From the NCBI GenBank assembly GCA_949357655.1, contig CASHTG010000013.1, positions 248,001-312,000 of the forward strand: a stretch of 64,000 bases of DNA, given 5' to 3'. The position numbers and the translations under genes were made by a program. This stretch comes from Parascedosporium putredinis. Taxonomy: Eukaryota; Ascomycota; Sordariomycetes; Microascales; Microascaceae. A model generated the notes under the pieces. That model ran no database searches, was not told where the DNA came from, and saw only the letters and a program-made list of their open reading frames with translations. Below are positions 36,101 to 47,604 of the stretch, in pieces. The first letter of the stretch is position 1, and every line of letters begins with the position of its first letter.

Positions 36101-38715
36101 TGATTACGCAACGACGCCAGAAACTGCCGTGAAAAGCATCACTGACATACTATGCAGAGCTCAAACGCACTGCGTGACCTCCGAGTCCATGGATCCTGAC
36201 TACGAGTTTGCCATAGTGGAAGGAGAAATCCTTGTTTCGCGTTTCCACTGGCAGACGGTATCCTCTGCATTCGCCGGGATCGAGGACACAACGGCCCACG
36301 ATGACAGGCTTAAAAACTCACCATGACAACTCCAGGTCTGCTGCACACTATGAAATGGGGCAACGGAATAATCAAAAGTCCCGCGGAGGGGAGATTCTTG
36401 TCGAGACCAAGGCAGTCGGTCTCAACTTCAAGGTTCGTGGTCGCGCAAACCGTGTTGGGCAAAAGCACCGATATACTGACTAGTGACAGGACATTGTTAT
36501 TGCTCTCGGCATCGTCGAAGGTAGCCCTAGCCAAATGGGCTTTGAAGGTAGCGGTATCGTCCGGGCGGTAGGGCCCGGAGTCCAGCGCTTCTCCGTCGGC
36601 GATCGTGTCATGTATATGGGAGGAGGCTGCTTCGCAACCCATATCACGCTATCGGAAACTTTGTGCGTCCAAATGGACAGCTCCATGAGCTTCGTCCAAG
36701 GCGCTACGATGCCGTGCGTTTACGCGACCGCTCTCATGGCACTTGTTGACACGGCGAATCTGCAAAAGGGGCAGGTAAGTGATCATACAAACAAATCAAA
36801 TGAGCGAACGCGAGAAGCAATATTCTGACGTCTCTTTTTCCTTTTCCTCAATTCAGTCTATTCTCATCCACGCGGCTTGCGGTGGTGTCGGCCTTGCGGC
36901 AATCCAAATCGCGCAGATGATCGGTGCAAAGGTAAGTGTTTAACCAGCCTGGTCCTCTTCAACGCTTGGCTTTTCTGACCATTTCTTTTTCAAACAGATA
37001 TACTGCACGGTCGGAAGCGAGACCAAGCGAAATCACCTTATCGACAACTGTTCCATCGAGCCGAGTCATATATTCAATTCGCGTGACTCGCGCTTCCTCC
37101 CCGAAATCTTGCGGATAACAGATAATGTTGGCGTGGACGTGGTGCTCAACTCGTTGTCAGGCGATCTCCTACAGGCCTCGTGGAAGTGTGTCGCCGAGTT
37201 TGGCATCATGATCGAGATTGGAAAGCGAGACTTCCAGCGACGAGCCAAGCTCGCTATGGAGACATTCGAAGCGAACCGGGCTTTTGTCGGCCTGGACCTT
37301 GGCGGACTGTGCCAATCCCGCCCGGAAAGGGCTGCTACTTTGCTGAATCGCTGCGTGGAGTTGGTTCGCTCCAACAGCGTCAGCTGTCTGCCCATCTCTG
37401 ACAAATTCCCGGCTGCCGATATCCAGTCCGCCTACAGGACTATGCAAGCAGCGAAGCACATTGGCAAGATCGTCATCGAAATGCCGGATGACCCACTGGA
37501 TCTGGATCTAGACCAAGGAGCCGAGTCAGCCAGTGAGCCGCTGGCATCCACCCCAACGCCAACCTTCCGCCCCGACCGCAGCTACCTGCTTGTGGGCGGC
37601 TTAGGTGGTCTAGGGCAGCTCATCGCCACATACATGGTCGAAAACGGTGCTAGATGCTTGGTATTCCTCTCCAGATCCGCACAAGAGGGACCCAAAACCC
37701 AAGGCTTTGTGGAGGAGCTGCGCTCCCAGGGTTGCCAGGTGCTGTTCGTTCCCGGCAGCGTTGACGTGATGAGCGATGTGCAACGAGCGGTAGACGCCGC
37801 TACTGCCATTCAACCCATCGCGGGAGTGATCAACCTCTCCATGGTGTTGAAGGACGTTGTGTTTTCCGAGATGGCGTTCTCGGACTGGACAACTGTGGTA
37901 GATCCCAAGGTCAAGGGAACATGGAACCTGCATCACGCAACTGCCTCGTCGCCCTTGGACTTCTTCCTCTTGTTCTCGTCGCAGAATGGCCAGATCGGCC
38001 TGCGCGGCCAGGCCAATTACGCAGCGGCCAATACATTCCTCGACGCCTTTGTGCAATATCGACATCGCAACGGACTCCCATCATCTGTCATCGATATCGG
38101 TGTGATGGGGAGTGTCGGATTCGTGGCAAGAAATCAGAATATCCTCAAGAGCTTGGAAAAAACCGGCATGTATATCCTGCAAGAGCAGAATCTGCTCGAC
38201 GCCATTACCCTGGCCCTCGAAAAGTCCCGGCCTGCGCAACCATCAAGGGATAAGAAGCTTCATCGAAGCGTTGGCCAAGTGGGCCTTGGGCTCAACACCA
38301 CCACGCCGATATCGTCCCCCTCGACCCGGGTTTCCTGGAAGGTCGACAGGCGCATGGCCATTTACCACAATCTTGAAAACTCGACCGAGGCCTCTAGCAT
38401 CGGCAACTCGTCTCAGCAAAGCTCGCTCAAAAGCCTTTTGGCGGCTGAGCAGTCGGAAGAGGCCATTACCAGTCTCATCGCCAAACACCTCGCTGCGGCG
38501 CTTGCCAAATTCTGATCAAGGATGAGGATAGTTTCCCCCTGGACCGGCCCCTCGTAGATGTCGGAATGGACTCGTTGATTGCTATGGAATTGCGGAACTG
38601 GATCCGGCAGCAGATTGGTGCTGAGATTAGCACATTCATTATCCTCCAAAGCCCTTCGTTGACGCACCTGGGAGGTTCTATCAGGATGGCCATGGCTAGT
38701 AAAGGCGACTCATGA
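30184..38715 (+). CDS. Highly reducing iterative type I polyketide synthase (KS-AT-DH-MT-ER-KR-ACP)
   Basis: Iterative cytosolic enzyme making a reduced, alpha-methylated acyl chain. KS: TACSSS with Cys at 30,785, HGTGT, and NLGHSEAAAG after an intron. AT: GHSSGE near 32,640. DH: GHEVNGQVVFP near 33,633. C-methyltransferase: EVGAGTGGTTS near 34,945. ER: AACGGVGLAA near 36,870. KR: GGLGGLG plus NYAAAN. ACP: VGMDSL near 38,565. All key residues are present. The start at ATG 30,184 leads directly into KS; the stop is TGA at 38,713-38,715. Clear introns: 30,711-30,765 and 31,280-31,342, with others near 32,450-32,530, 32,950-33,030, 35,187-35,262, 35,360-35,420, 36,434-36,490, 36,775-36,857 and 36,931-37,000. 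Frame changes occur near 31,620, 32,310, 32,812, 34,260, 34,815, 35,730 and 38,512. No thioesterase or reductase is fused, so release needs another protein. Probably supplies an acyl precursor to the nearby NRPS (inference). Confidence 0.93.
31769..32068 (+). repeat. In-frame NGT-type minisatellite in the PKS KS-AT linker
   Basis: About 17 copies of a 15-bp unit coding for N-G-T-x-x (mostly NGTHA, NGTHT or NGTQT), with two longer units containing HVHEIQ. The frame is open throughout and flanked by normal KS-side and AT-side sequence, so this is an expanded flexible linker rather than a frame accident. Unit copies differ by single substitutions. Confidence 0.95.
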
Positions 38716-39589
38716 GCTTGGAAAGAAACTCGTTGCTTCGTTTGTTTTTCGTTTGTTCTTTTGTTTTTCTTTTTTGTTTTTGTTTTTGGGTCTTGCTCCT
38801 TGCACGTAGAGATGATTTATATCGTATTTTTCGAGATCTTAGTATATTTGCTCATGTCTTCTTTGCCATTCTTCCCAATAGTGTTGAACTGTTACCCTCA
38901 ATACAATTAATTTACACGATCAACTGCTGCGACAAGCACACTAACATGTCGTGTCATCCTATTGCCAACGATGTACATTTGGCCCATCAATCATTTGTGA
39001 TGATAATTCCAACATCAGAACCAACTGGAAAACCAAGTCCTGGCTGATAAAACATATACAGGGATTATGCTCACAGACAGAAAAGAAGACTGGAATTGGG
39101 GGTCTCGCAAAGCGCGCGACAAGGCGGGTCGTGTACTGACCCTAGTTCGCAATGCGCAAGAGTGAACTAAGAGACCGGCACCACCAAAATGTTTCTCGAA
39201 TTTTCTACCTCTTGCCATCTACATGATGTATGGCTTTCCCGCCATACCAGCTTTTATTTATTGTACCTTTGACCGGGAGGGAAAGATGGCCCGTTATCCA
39301 AATACTTGGGACGGCGGCTATTCTCCGGTAGAGTCTACGTATATGCGCGGGCGGGTGTAAGCAAACAATCCAATATTGAGCAACGAAACGGCCAGTTGTT
39401 CTTTCGGATGCGGGAGGTGTGGCTATGGCAGGATGGCTTGGGCCGTTCTTCTCACGCTCGGCACCTCCGCCCCCTCCCTCACCTACACCATCCATTTCAC
39501 TCCTCGCATTTCGTTACTAAATCACTAGTGCATAATCTTGCCTGTCGAAACGTCCTTCCTGTCCACCACAAATCGCCCTGATCACGACC
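38716..39589. other. Spacer between PKS and Sec66
   Basis: PKS 3' flank and Sec66 promoter. It begins with a strongly T-rich stretch with TTTTG/TTTTC runs at about 38,730-38,790, a plausible 3'-UTR or termination region. No coding region is supported. Confidence 0.6.
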
Positions 39590-40354
39590 ATGTGGGATCA
39601 ATTATTCCACGCCGACTGGGTAGGCATGGCGCTGGCGCTTGCCTACCTATTGGTAATCAGTGGATCATGCGTATCTCTCTATAACCTCTACCGTAACTGG
39701 AGAGCGTGTATGTTCACCACCCCATACATTCCCCTTTGGGCCAAGAGCCTGACTGCGAGTTCTATCCAGCCAAGATTGCGAGCCAGGCACCGTGGTTCGG
39801 TCCCCATCTGCAACGCGATGTCTACCTTAGCCTCCAGCACATGAGATCCGAAGGCGGAACAGTCCCCGAGACTGTGTTACGAGCCGCTCTGTTACGACGC
39901 GCCACCGAAAACATCAATCGTGTCGACAAGCTACGAAGCGCAAAGACCGCTTGCGGCACCCTCCTCCAACGTGGAAGTGTTGGGGAGGAGCTGTTTATTC
40001 GGCTCCAGCAAACGGAGAAGGAGATGGAGGAGGAAATCAGAGATACTGTAATGGAGGTAGGTTTGCCAGCCCATTCTAGCTGTTTCTTTTTGTTTTGTTT
40101 TTCCTTCTGGGATACAACTAAAGCCCTGCTTTCCTCTTTGCCTAGGCCAATGCTTTGGTACCGCAATGGGGCAATTTTATCTTCCAGTCCGCGAGAGAAA
40201 TCGCCGCCAACACATTATTCCGAACCAAAATTGGTGAGATCCAAGCTCGGGCGGAGACAGAGAAGGCATGGTGGGCAAAGCACCAGATCAGCGAGGAAAG
40301 CCAAGCTCAAAAGACCAAGACGAGGGTGATGAGAAGAGTCCGGTTGATCTGTAG
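39590..40354 (+). CDS. sec66: Sec66/Sec71-type subunit of the ER Sec63 translocation complex
   Basis: Subunit of the Sec62/63 complex needed for post-translational import of proteins into the ER. Seen: a short N-terminal segment then one hydrophobic membrane span (about residues 10-30), followed by a cytosolic helical domain with AALLRRATENINR and RGSVGEELFIRLQQTE, closely matching what I remember of yeast Sec66 (AALLRRATESIRR, GSIGEDYWKRFQ). The N-terminal exon ends near 39,710; the first intron's borders are uncertain (about 39,710-39,750). The second intron is 40,057-40,145. A one-base frame change near 40,315 is needed to reach an acidic tail and TAG at 40,352-40,354; without it the frame runs on to 40,553 with no sense. 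A housekeeping gene, so it probably marks the edge of the biosynthetic cluster. Confidence 0.88.
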
Positions 40355-40917
40355 CCGAAAATTGAGGCTTGACGATAGCCGCTGTATTTCAATCCCCGAG
40401 AGAAGATGCGGATCGATCGATAATTTCAAAGTTCGTTTTGATAGCTTCATCAAGGGGTTAGACATTAACAAGTCAATTATGGGACTTTGGTATGGGTGGA
40501 GTGATAGAACTGGCGCATTGGATATAGGTGGCCGCGTAGAGTACATGTATTGAGGAGAAAGACATCCATATTGCGAAGAAGACAGGATTTGGTATCTAGT
40601 CCCATCTGAACCAAGAGGTGGAGAAACTGAGCGGCGGCGTTGTCTGTGCCGCTCGCGTAGTCATTCTGAAGATAGGCTATATAGAATCTTCTCACACTTT
40701 TCTTTTCGTATTTCCCAGGTCTCACGGGGATTCTCGCCGGGCTCCCTTTGGTTCAGGATTCATCGCAACTCTAATTTGACTATGAAAAAGTAAAATGACA
40801 ACTATTCTTCTCACGACTATATAAAGGCATCCAGAAGGAACGTCCCACGTTCTCCCGAGAGAAATCACTGCCGAACAGTAGTTACCGCACTAGCAGGGAG
40901 GAAGAGGCAAGGTTCTT
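40355..40917. other. Spacer between convergent Sec66 and JmjC genes
   Basis: Converging 3' ends; no gene supported. The short open frames at 40,477-40,725 show no recognisable features. Confidence 0.6.
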
Positions 40918-43900
40918 CTACGCTGGCCACCTGCCACTCGCGCAATCAAAGCTCTGCCCTTGCACATTCTGCAAACCGAGCCCAGGACTCGTCATTTGGG
41001 ATTGCGTCCGACACCATGTCGTACATGGGCGGCAGTTGAGTATACACGGGCAATCGTCGTAGCCATGGCAGTCGCGGGGACAATCGCAGCCCAAGGAGCG
41101 CAACGACTGAATGCCGGTTTCCAACGCCGTTGCCGCAAGAGGCGGAGAAGGGTAGACGCAGTTTTCCTCGTTGAACCACTTCTCCAACGCGTCCACGACG
41201 GCACGTAGCTGAAAGGAATTAGGTTCGCTCCTGCGCTCTGGCCGCTTGGCGTTCCAGAGCAGCTCATCCAAGATTTCGGGGATGGCGCATTCATCCCACA
41301 AGAGTCCGCCTTCCATGAGACAGGGTTCCAGAGCAAAGGTGACTTGTATCACGCGCAAACCCGGTGGTACGAACAAGACGTCGTCTTGCTCCATCACGAT
41401 GAGCCGGCCCTTGCCTTGCGGCGACCAATTACAGCGATCAGTCTGGAATCTTTCCCAGTCGTCCGCATCGAGGTTCGTCGCGAAGCCCCATACTTGGAGG
41501 CCGGCGAGACATCGCACCCAGCATCCGCCCAGAGCATCCACGTGCGGTCTGGCATGTGCGCCGGTAAAGCTCAGCGTGTTGAAAGCAAGATGGTCCCCCA
41601 TGTCATTCTGGCCGAGATGCCGGCTCCTACCCACCGTGCCGGCCACGCGATCTGCGAGTGTCGAGAGCAGTCGGAAGCGCGGTAGCCTGCTGAGTACCGG
41701 CTCATCCGCGCGCGCCAGACGATGGAGATTTGTGGCGTTGCTGATGGGCGTAATGGCATCGAACGAGTTCAAATCGACCTTGGTGGCCGTCAGGCAATAA
41801 TCCTTCATGCTCATCAACGAGAATGCGCCGGTTGCGCTATTTTGGACCTCGATCTGCTGCTCGGGAAAGCGCTGCCATAGCATGTCAATGTACTCGGCGA
41901 TGTCGTACATGCTACTGTCCTGAAACTGCTGCTTGACGACGACAGGTCGGCGGAAAATATAGCCGTCCTCGGCGTAGCGGTGGAAGCTGTCCGAGCTCAA
42001 ATACCAGACGTCGGCGTCGCTGGGCGATGCTACCGAGCTTCCACCGAGCTGGTGTTCTGGCTCGGCGTAGACGCTGGCCCAGCGCTGCGGATCTAGCCAG
42101 TCGAGCTGGAGCTGGCGCTGACGCTGAACTTCGTCGGAGGCGTGGGGCTGCTTTAAATGGTGAACGAGTTGGCGGATGTCGGCCGCGTAACTCTGCTGCA
42201 AAGTCTGAAGAAGCGTGGGCGGTCGCGGCGGTGGCGAGTCATTCCCACCGCCGGCCTCGCTTGGTTGGGTTTCGGTTGGGGCCGCCATGTGTATCGGTAT
42301 CGGTATCGGCTGGTTCCCGTCGGACCTGCTCAATCGTGCTTGCGGCGCTAACAACGGCGGCGCGTCCGGCTGTGGTGGTGTCTTGTCCGCTCTCTGCGTG
42401 TCTCACTATTAGCTGTCACGGTCGAGATCGAGAACGGCCAGGAAGTGGGTTGTTGTTGCGCTGGGAACTCACCGCTTCACTTTCCTGGCGTGGTAGAGTG
42501 CCAATGCGATGATCGGGCAGAGAATCCGCGGTGCGCGAGGGCGACCCGCCGTCGGAGACTGATGCGTGAGATAAGTCTGGCCCCACAGTCCCGTCTACAC
42601 TCGTACTCGCTCGGCCTGGGTCAACCAAATTCTCTACGGGTAAATTTACGGCCCCTGCATTCCCTTTAGTTTCATGGTTCCCGCCTTCCTCTCCTGCCTC
42701 GCCAACGTGGGCTGGATCTTCGGATTCCCCTTCCACAACAACCTCCTCATCGTCTACTACTCTGCGCGTGCCCAGATTACAATTTGTCTGGGTGTTGGAT
42801 GTAATTCCATCTCCTTCTTCGACCGTGTCCCGGCTCTGTGATTGAGGACTAGCTGCGTCCAAATCCATATGTGCCTCTTCTCGACTCTGCTGTGGTTGGG
42901 CATATTCTATTTTGTGTCTTCTCCCGCGGCATCTGGCGGCGGGGAGTATGCGCCACATGCGCCGCATGCGCCATGTCATATTTCTCCGGTAAGCTTTGGA
43001 TTACGTGGCAGCCATCTTCTGCTGCTTCCTCCATACTCGCCTTCTCGCCGTCTCTGGCGATGATTCTTGCGTTACGCGCCGTCGCATCACCTTGCACCTT
43101 TCTACGCTCGTCGTCCGTCGAGGCCCTTTGCGCTGTTTCCGTGCCAACTTGTCTATGTGGCAAACCTATGCGTAAAGGGGATTCATCCTCCATGACCCCT
43201 TGCGTCATGACCGCTCTGGATATTGGCGTATCGTTTGCGCACTCGTGCCGAGTATGTTCTGCGTGAACCGCTTCCGGCCGTTCGAGCTCTGACATCTCGC
43301 TGTCGCAGCGACTACGATCTCGAGTAATCGAGCCACTGCTGCTAGCGGCGATCGCGGCCCTTGTGCTCCTCCTTTCGCGAGCTGGAACTGCTACTTCCAG
43401 AGCCCGCGGATTGACCAGTAATCCGCGAAAGGCCGGACGCGTTGGCTCGGCTGCCGAGAGTTTGGCCCGTTTGGGCGATGGCGGGGATATATCGTAGTCA
43501 TCGATATCGGAATCTCCGTCGCTCTGGTCATTCATATCCTTATTCACGTCGCTCTTCTCACTGATATCATCATCATCTTCTTCGCTCTGGTCATTCATAT
43601 CCTCATCTCCATCGCTCTGGTCATCAACATCCTCATCTCCGTCGCTCTGCTCATTGTCGGAGCCGCTCGTGGAGATCGTCGACGGCACAACCATGCCGTA
43701 GTGGTCCCGCTTCAGACCAAACTTCTTAATGGGGGACCCGCCGATGACCAGCGTCGACTTCTTGAGTTGCTTGCGCGCGACAGCCGAGGTGGCTTTTGAC
43801 GAGCCCATTCCAAGGCCGCCAGGATATCCGCGCGTTCGACGGGCGAGCGCGAATCCTGCACTTTGGACGCGGCAGAGTGCTCGCCGACCCGGAGAGCATT

Positions 43901-44431
43901 ATTCTTCCCGCGTAGGACGCGAAGTTCGTGGCGGGCGAGCATCTTGGAGTTGAGCAGGTTGACGACATCGTCCCAGCGCGGCATCAGCACAGCCAAGTCG
44001 TGAAGCTGGCGGAGTAGCGGCAGCGGTAGGGCCTGCCAACCATAGTGTTGGAAACACTCGAGTCCCCAGGCGGCGATGACGCCGGATTGATGCTGCAAGT
44101 GCTGGCTTGCACGGTCGCGCGTGGCCTTACCCCGCCGTGCGAGGCGGTTAAAATCCTCCCAGCGCCCGGCATCGGAATCCCTGCGACTGGCGGCGACACG
44201 GAGAAAGGGCAGGAAGGCCGCGGCGACGTTGGCGGCAAAAGTATCGATGGCGAGGATCTTGTCGCGGTAGTTCTCGTACAGGAGTTCGCGGTCGCGCGCG
44301 TTGCGACACGCCTCGGCGTCGCGGTGAAAGCTCGCGGCGAAGTTTAGGGCGGCGATGGCAGGTGACGCCGACGTCTGCACGGGAGAGACATCGGCGGCTT
44401 CGACCGTCGGTATGCGTTGTTGAAGCGCCAT
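40918..44431 (-). CDS. Large JmjC/cupin-like domain protein with acidic repeat and Cys-rich tail
   Basis: I join what look like three separate frames into one gene of about 1,140 codons. ATG at 44,429-44,431 starts an alpha-helical N-terminal region. A frame change near 43,800 leads to a region with RLKRDHYG-type basic sequence and an Asp/Ser-rich repeat. A second frame change lies near 42,930. An intron at 42,394-42,472 (GT-AG, phase 0, CTAATA near the 3' end) joins to a Pro-rich stretch and the C-terminal JmjC-like domain. That domain has the HVD metal-type pair (PHVDALGG) and a VPPG turn, but no His where the distal metal ligand is expected. The last about 60 residues hold a Cys cluster (CDCPRDC...CPC..C..C...C), perhaps zinc-binding. 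A chromatin or hydroxylase role is possible but unproven. If the intron is wrong, the C-terminal part could start at ATG 42,286-42,288. Confidence 0.7.
43495..43665 (-). repeat. Acidic coding repeat (QSDGDED/MNDQSDGD units)
   Basis: About five imperfect units of roughly 30 bp encode runs such as DDQSDGDEDMNDQS within the JmjC-like protein. It is a low-complexity, strongly acidic segment next to the basic PSPKRAK-type motif. Confidence 0.85.
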
Positions 44432-47400
44432 CTTCGGTTGACAGCCGCGAAAAGGCTCCAGGAAGATGAGAGAGACAGGAACCCCCGAAATATCACTAGG
44501 CAGCTGGTGGTGCCCCCACCCCGTATTTTTAGCGCTTACTAATTCCGTTTTTGGGAATGCAGGGTCTTATCATGCTAATCCCGGGCACCCGGTGTTGATG
44601 AGTTTAGCATGCTCTTGCAGTGTCACCACCCATGTATCTTGGACATGCCTTTCAATTCAGTCTAAACAGAAGGACTATGGCCTCAAATAATATGACAGAT
44701 GAGCTTCGAGAGTAGTGTTATCATGGTTTACCTCTTGCGGCCGAAAGGCGGCTTAGAGAGAGGATATTCAATGCATAGTAGCCTATGTATCCCTATTCTA
44801 ATAATAGCCTACACTGGGGATCGTTGCCTAAGGTCAGCATGCGTTAGGGTTAGAACAGGCAGGGCCTGTGTGGCTCAGAGCGGAGAGGCAATGAAAAGTA
44901 GAACAATATTCTTATCCGTACTGCACGTTCAAAATAGGAGTCAGGTGGACTTGAATTGATCACTGGAGAGCCGGTGATACAATTATTCCCAAGAGTTTGG
45001 GCCATTGTTTACGTGATTTTCCAACACTAGGACGCGTTGTTGAGGTTGGGCTGCGTTAGGGTTAGAAATAGTCGAGACCTGTTAGTGGCTGAGTGAGGAA
45101 TCAAACAGTCCAACAATATTCTTATCCGTTATGCGTATTCAAGTGTAGTGCTCGAGTGTGGTTGAATTAGATACTGGAAATGATAAGAAACTCCCTTTCT
45201 TTGGAGGTCTACTTGCTTCGTTATATTCAGCTGGGTCCAAAGGTTAGCCGGCAGCTATAATTCAATCTTTGATCGTTTTCGGAGCGTTCTCGCGCATACA
45301 AGAGCTAAATATTCAACAGATTTACGCCTCTACCCATCGTTGCTTTCCACAAAAGTCTCTAGTTTCTATTCCGGCTAGAAGTCATAAAGACCACCGCCGA
45401 GATGATGAATATATCGGCCAATATGTGAATGACCACATGAGGTTCTACAAGGGGAGGCAGTGAAAAGAGCCCAGACAAACGTTAGGATACTGACCCCAAC
45501 GATCCGGGAGCCCTCGGGAATGTTTTACGGAGGAAGAAACCCCTCTCGGTGGATATACCATTCACTCGGAAAGCCGTTCTAGTAGTAGCAGCCGTATCCA
45601 GAGTTGCGGAACAAGAATAAGCTGCAGGAGCTACAAGCTGTGCCGCTCAGCAGCATCACCAATACTAGCCCTGATTCCCGAACCAATGATGGCGTCGAGG
45701 GCAACCGCTCCCATGGTTCCTGTAGGGCTATAATTCTTGGCTCAGAAGAACAGGATAACTTACGCAGGGGCCTGAAGAGGGTGGCCTCCGATACCTGCAG
45801 AGGATGTCAAGAGAGCTTAAAGAATAATACTAAAGAAGAAAAAGAAATCAAGAAAAAGCTCCAAAGCTACTCCGCGAGCGGACATTACAGGTCACGAAGA
45901 ATATTGCAGAGTCAATGAGGCAGCGACCTAGCAGAAAGCAGAGAGGGGCTAGGTTATGGTATAAAGTGGACCAACAAAAGAAAATGCTCTGATATAGTTT
46001 TTTGCGAGGCACCAAGATATAGAACAACGTAGGGTGAAAACACCCTTAGAGAGTCTACGAAGAAGGCCTTTTCAAGTTAGACTTGCCAGTCAAATATGTC
46101 AAGGGATCCTACGAATATTTGATACAGACAAGCAAGAAAGGGCAACACGTTGGAATGGCCATGGTAACCAAACAGGAGGGAGAAACATGTTCGCATACAC
46201 ATATGCATCCATTTCTGCATGAAAGCATGAGGCCCCGTACAAGGACAGGAACCTTTGCATAAACCTGTAAGCCTAGGGGTGTATACTTAAAAACGCATGA
46301 ACAATCTAAGAACTTTGGGACATGCTCATTTCGGAACAGGTTTGTCATGGCGCGCGTAGAGAGGTGTGGGCCCGCACCCCGATACGATGTGAAGTGTGTT
46401 GACAAAGGTCTGAGGGACTAGGGGGAGATTTGGTAAGGAGGGCGAGTCTGAGCGATAGTACTAGATTCGGTAGGCAGCAGTGTACGTGGGCAGATGATGT
46501 GCAGTAAAAGGAACAGGACGCGCAGGAAATGGATCCCTGAAAGGTGTCTGTAGATATGGGTCTATTTTTCTCCAATATACAAGTATTGTAGCTACATCCC
46601 ATAGAAACTCTTCTTTTGTGAAAGGCAAGTTGAAATAGGAATAGAAAGATATACCAAATATTCTATAAAAGTTTGGCCCCCTGAGGTCGGGGAAACCCAT
46701 GTCCTGTGCCTATACAAGGGAGACCGCCCACGATGACCATGTCACCGAGCCTCAATAAAGACCAGCATCAGCGTCCAACTCTGCCCTGATACCCGAAATC
46801 TTGTTTAGAATTTCAGCCTGTAGCAGACTTTCCAACATTCGTGTGAAGAGGTTCTGCTCGCTTCGCACGCATCTTGTACCAGATTGGACGATATACCAAC
46901 CCGGCCTGCCATATCCCCGGAATCGAGAATAACCTCGATCTTCTCTACGATACAGCCCTGTCCCGCCGTGACGCTGGATCTGTCCCACAAGTAGGTGATG
47001 TCGACCGATAGACCGGCTTTCTCAACTCGGTCGTAAGAATCGGCGATACAAGCCTTCGATTCGGGACAGTAGCATACCTCAAGAGGTATCGCGCCAAGAG
47101 GATTCATATGTTCTTTAAAGCACTACGACTCGGGAACAGGATTCCTCTCGGAGTGCTTGATTCCAGATTATATGCCGTGGCTCAGGGAGAGACAGCTATA
47201 AGTCCGTAAAACTTGGACGCTAGTAGATTGCTGTCTTGGTAGGGCTTCAAGCTGTCAGGAACTGTTTCACCTGATAGCGTATGCTTCGCCGCCGGTAAAG
47301 TGTTTTCACTCCCTGCCAAGTTGGAAAAGATGACCTCTCTAGAGCGGTTTGATTAGTACATGTAATCCCTTGTAATTGAATTAGTTCTATGGACATACCT

Positions 47401-47604
47401 TTTGTTTTGTAGCCGTGTTCCAAGGGTCATTCATCTCGGATTTTCAGTCGTCTTGGGTCTGGTCAGGTCTTCCAGATTGAGGCACCCCATCATTCTACTG
47501 CGGCCAAAGCATAAAATCTTGAGAACCGCAAGTACTATGCCTGGGTGATTATCTTGTATTATCGCCGTTGTCAGAGCCCATAGATTTGGGAGCTGGTCAT
47601 TTGG
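44432..47604. other. 3.2-kb gene-poor region
   Basis: AT-rich, no supported gene. It contains one diverged direct repeat (44,840-45,180). Small frames at 45,604-45,918 (plus) and 46,805-47,107 (minus) could be fragments of dead genes or transposons, but carry no domain I can name. Confidence 0.55.
44840..45180 (+). repeat. Diverged direct repeat, two copies of about 130 bp
   Basis: Copy A (44,840-44,970) and copy B (45,052-45,180) both begin TGCGTTAGGGTTAGAA, share the core ACAATATTCTTATCCGT and end near TTGAATT..AT.ACTGGA. Many differences are transitions. The shared TTAGGGTTAG at the left border recalls telomere sequence. Confidence 0.75.

Noticed and set aside
45604..45918. Possible transposase C-terminal relic (Lys/Glu-rich, CRGC motif)
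   Set aside because: Resembles the tail of fungal DNA transposases only in composition; no terminal repeats or catalytic region found.
46805..47107. 100-codon minus-strand frame
   Set aside because: Plausible codon use but no partner exons and no domain.
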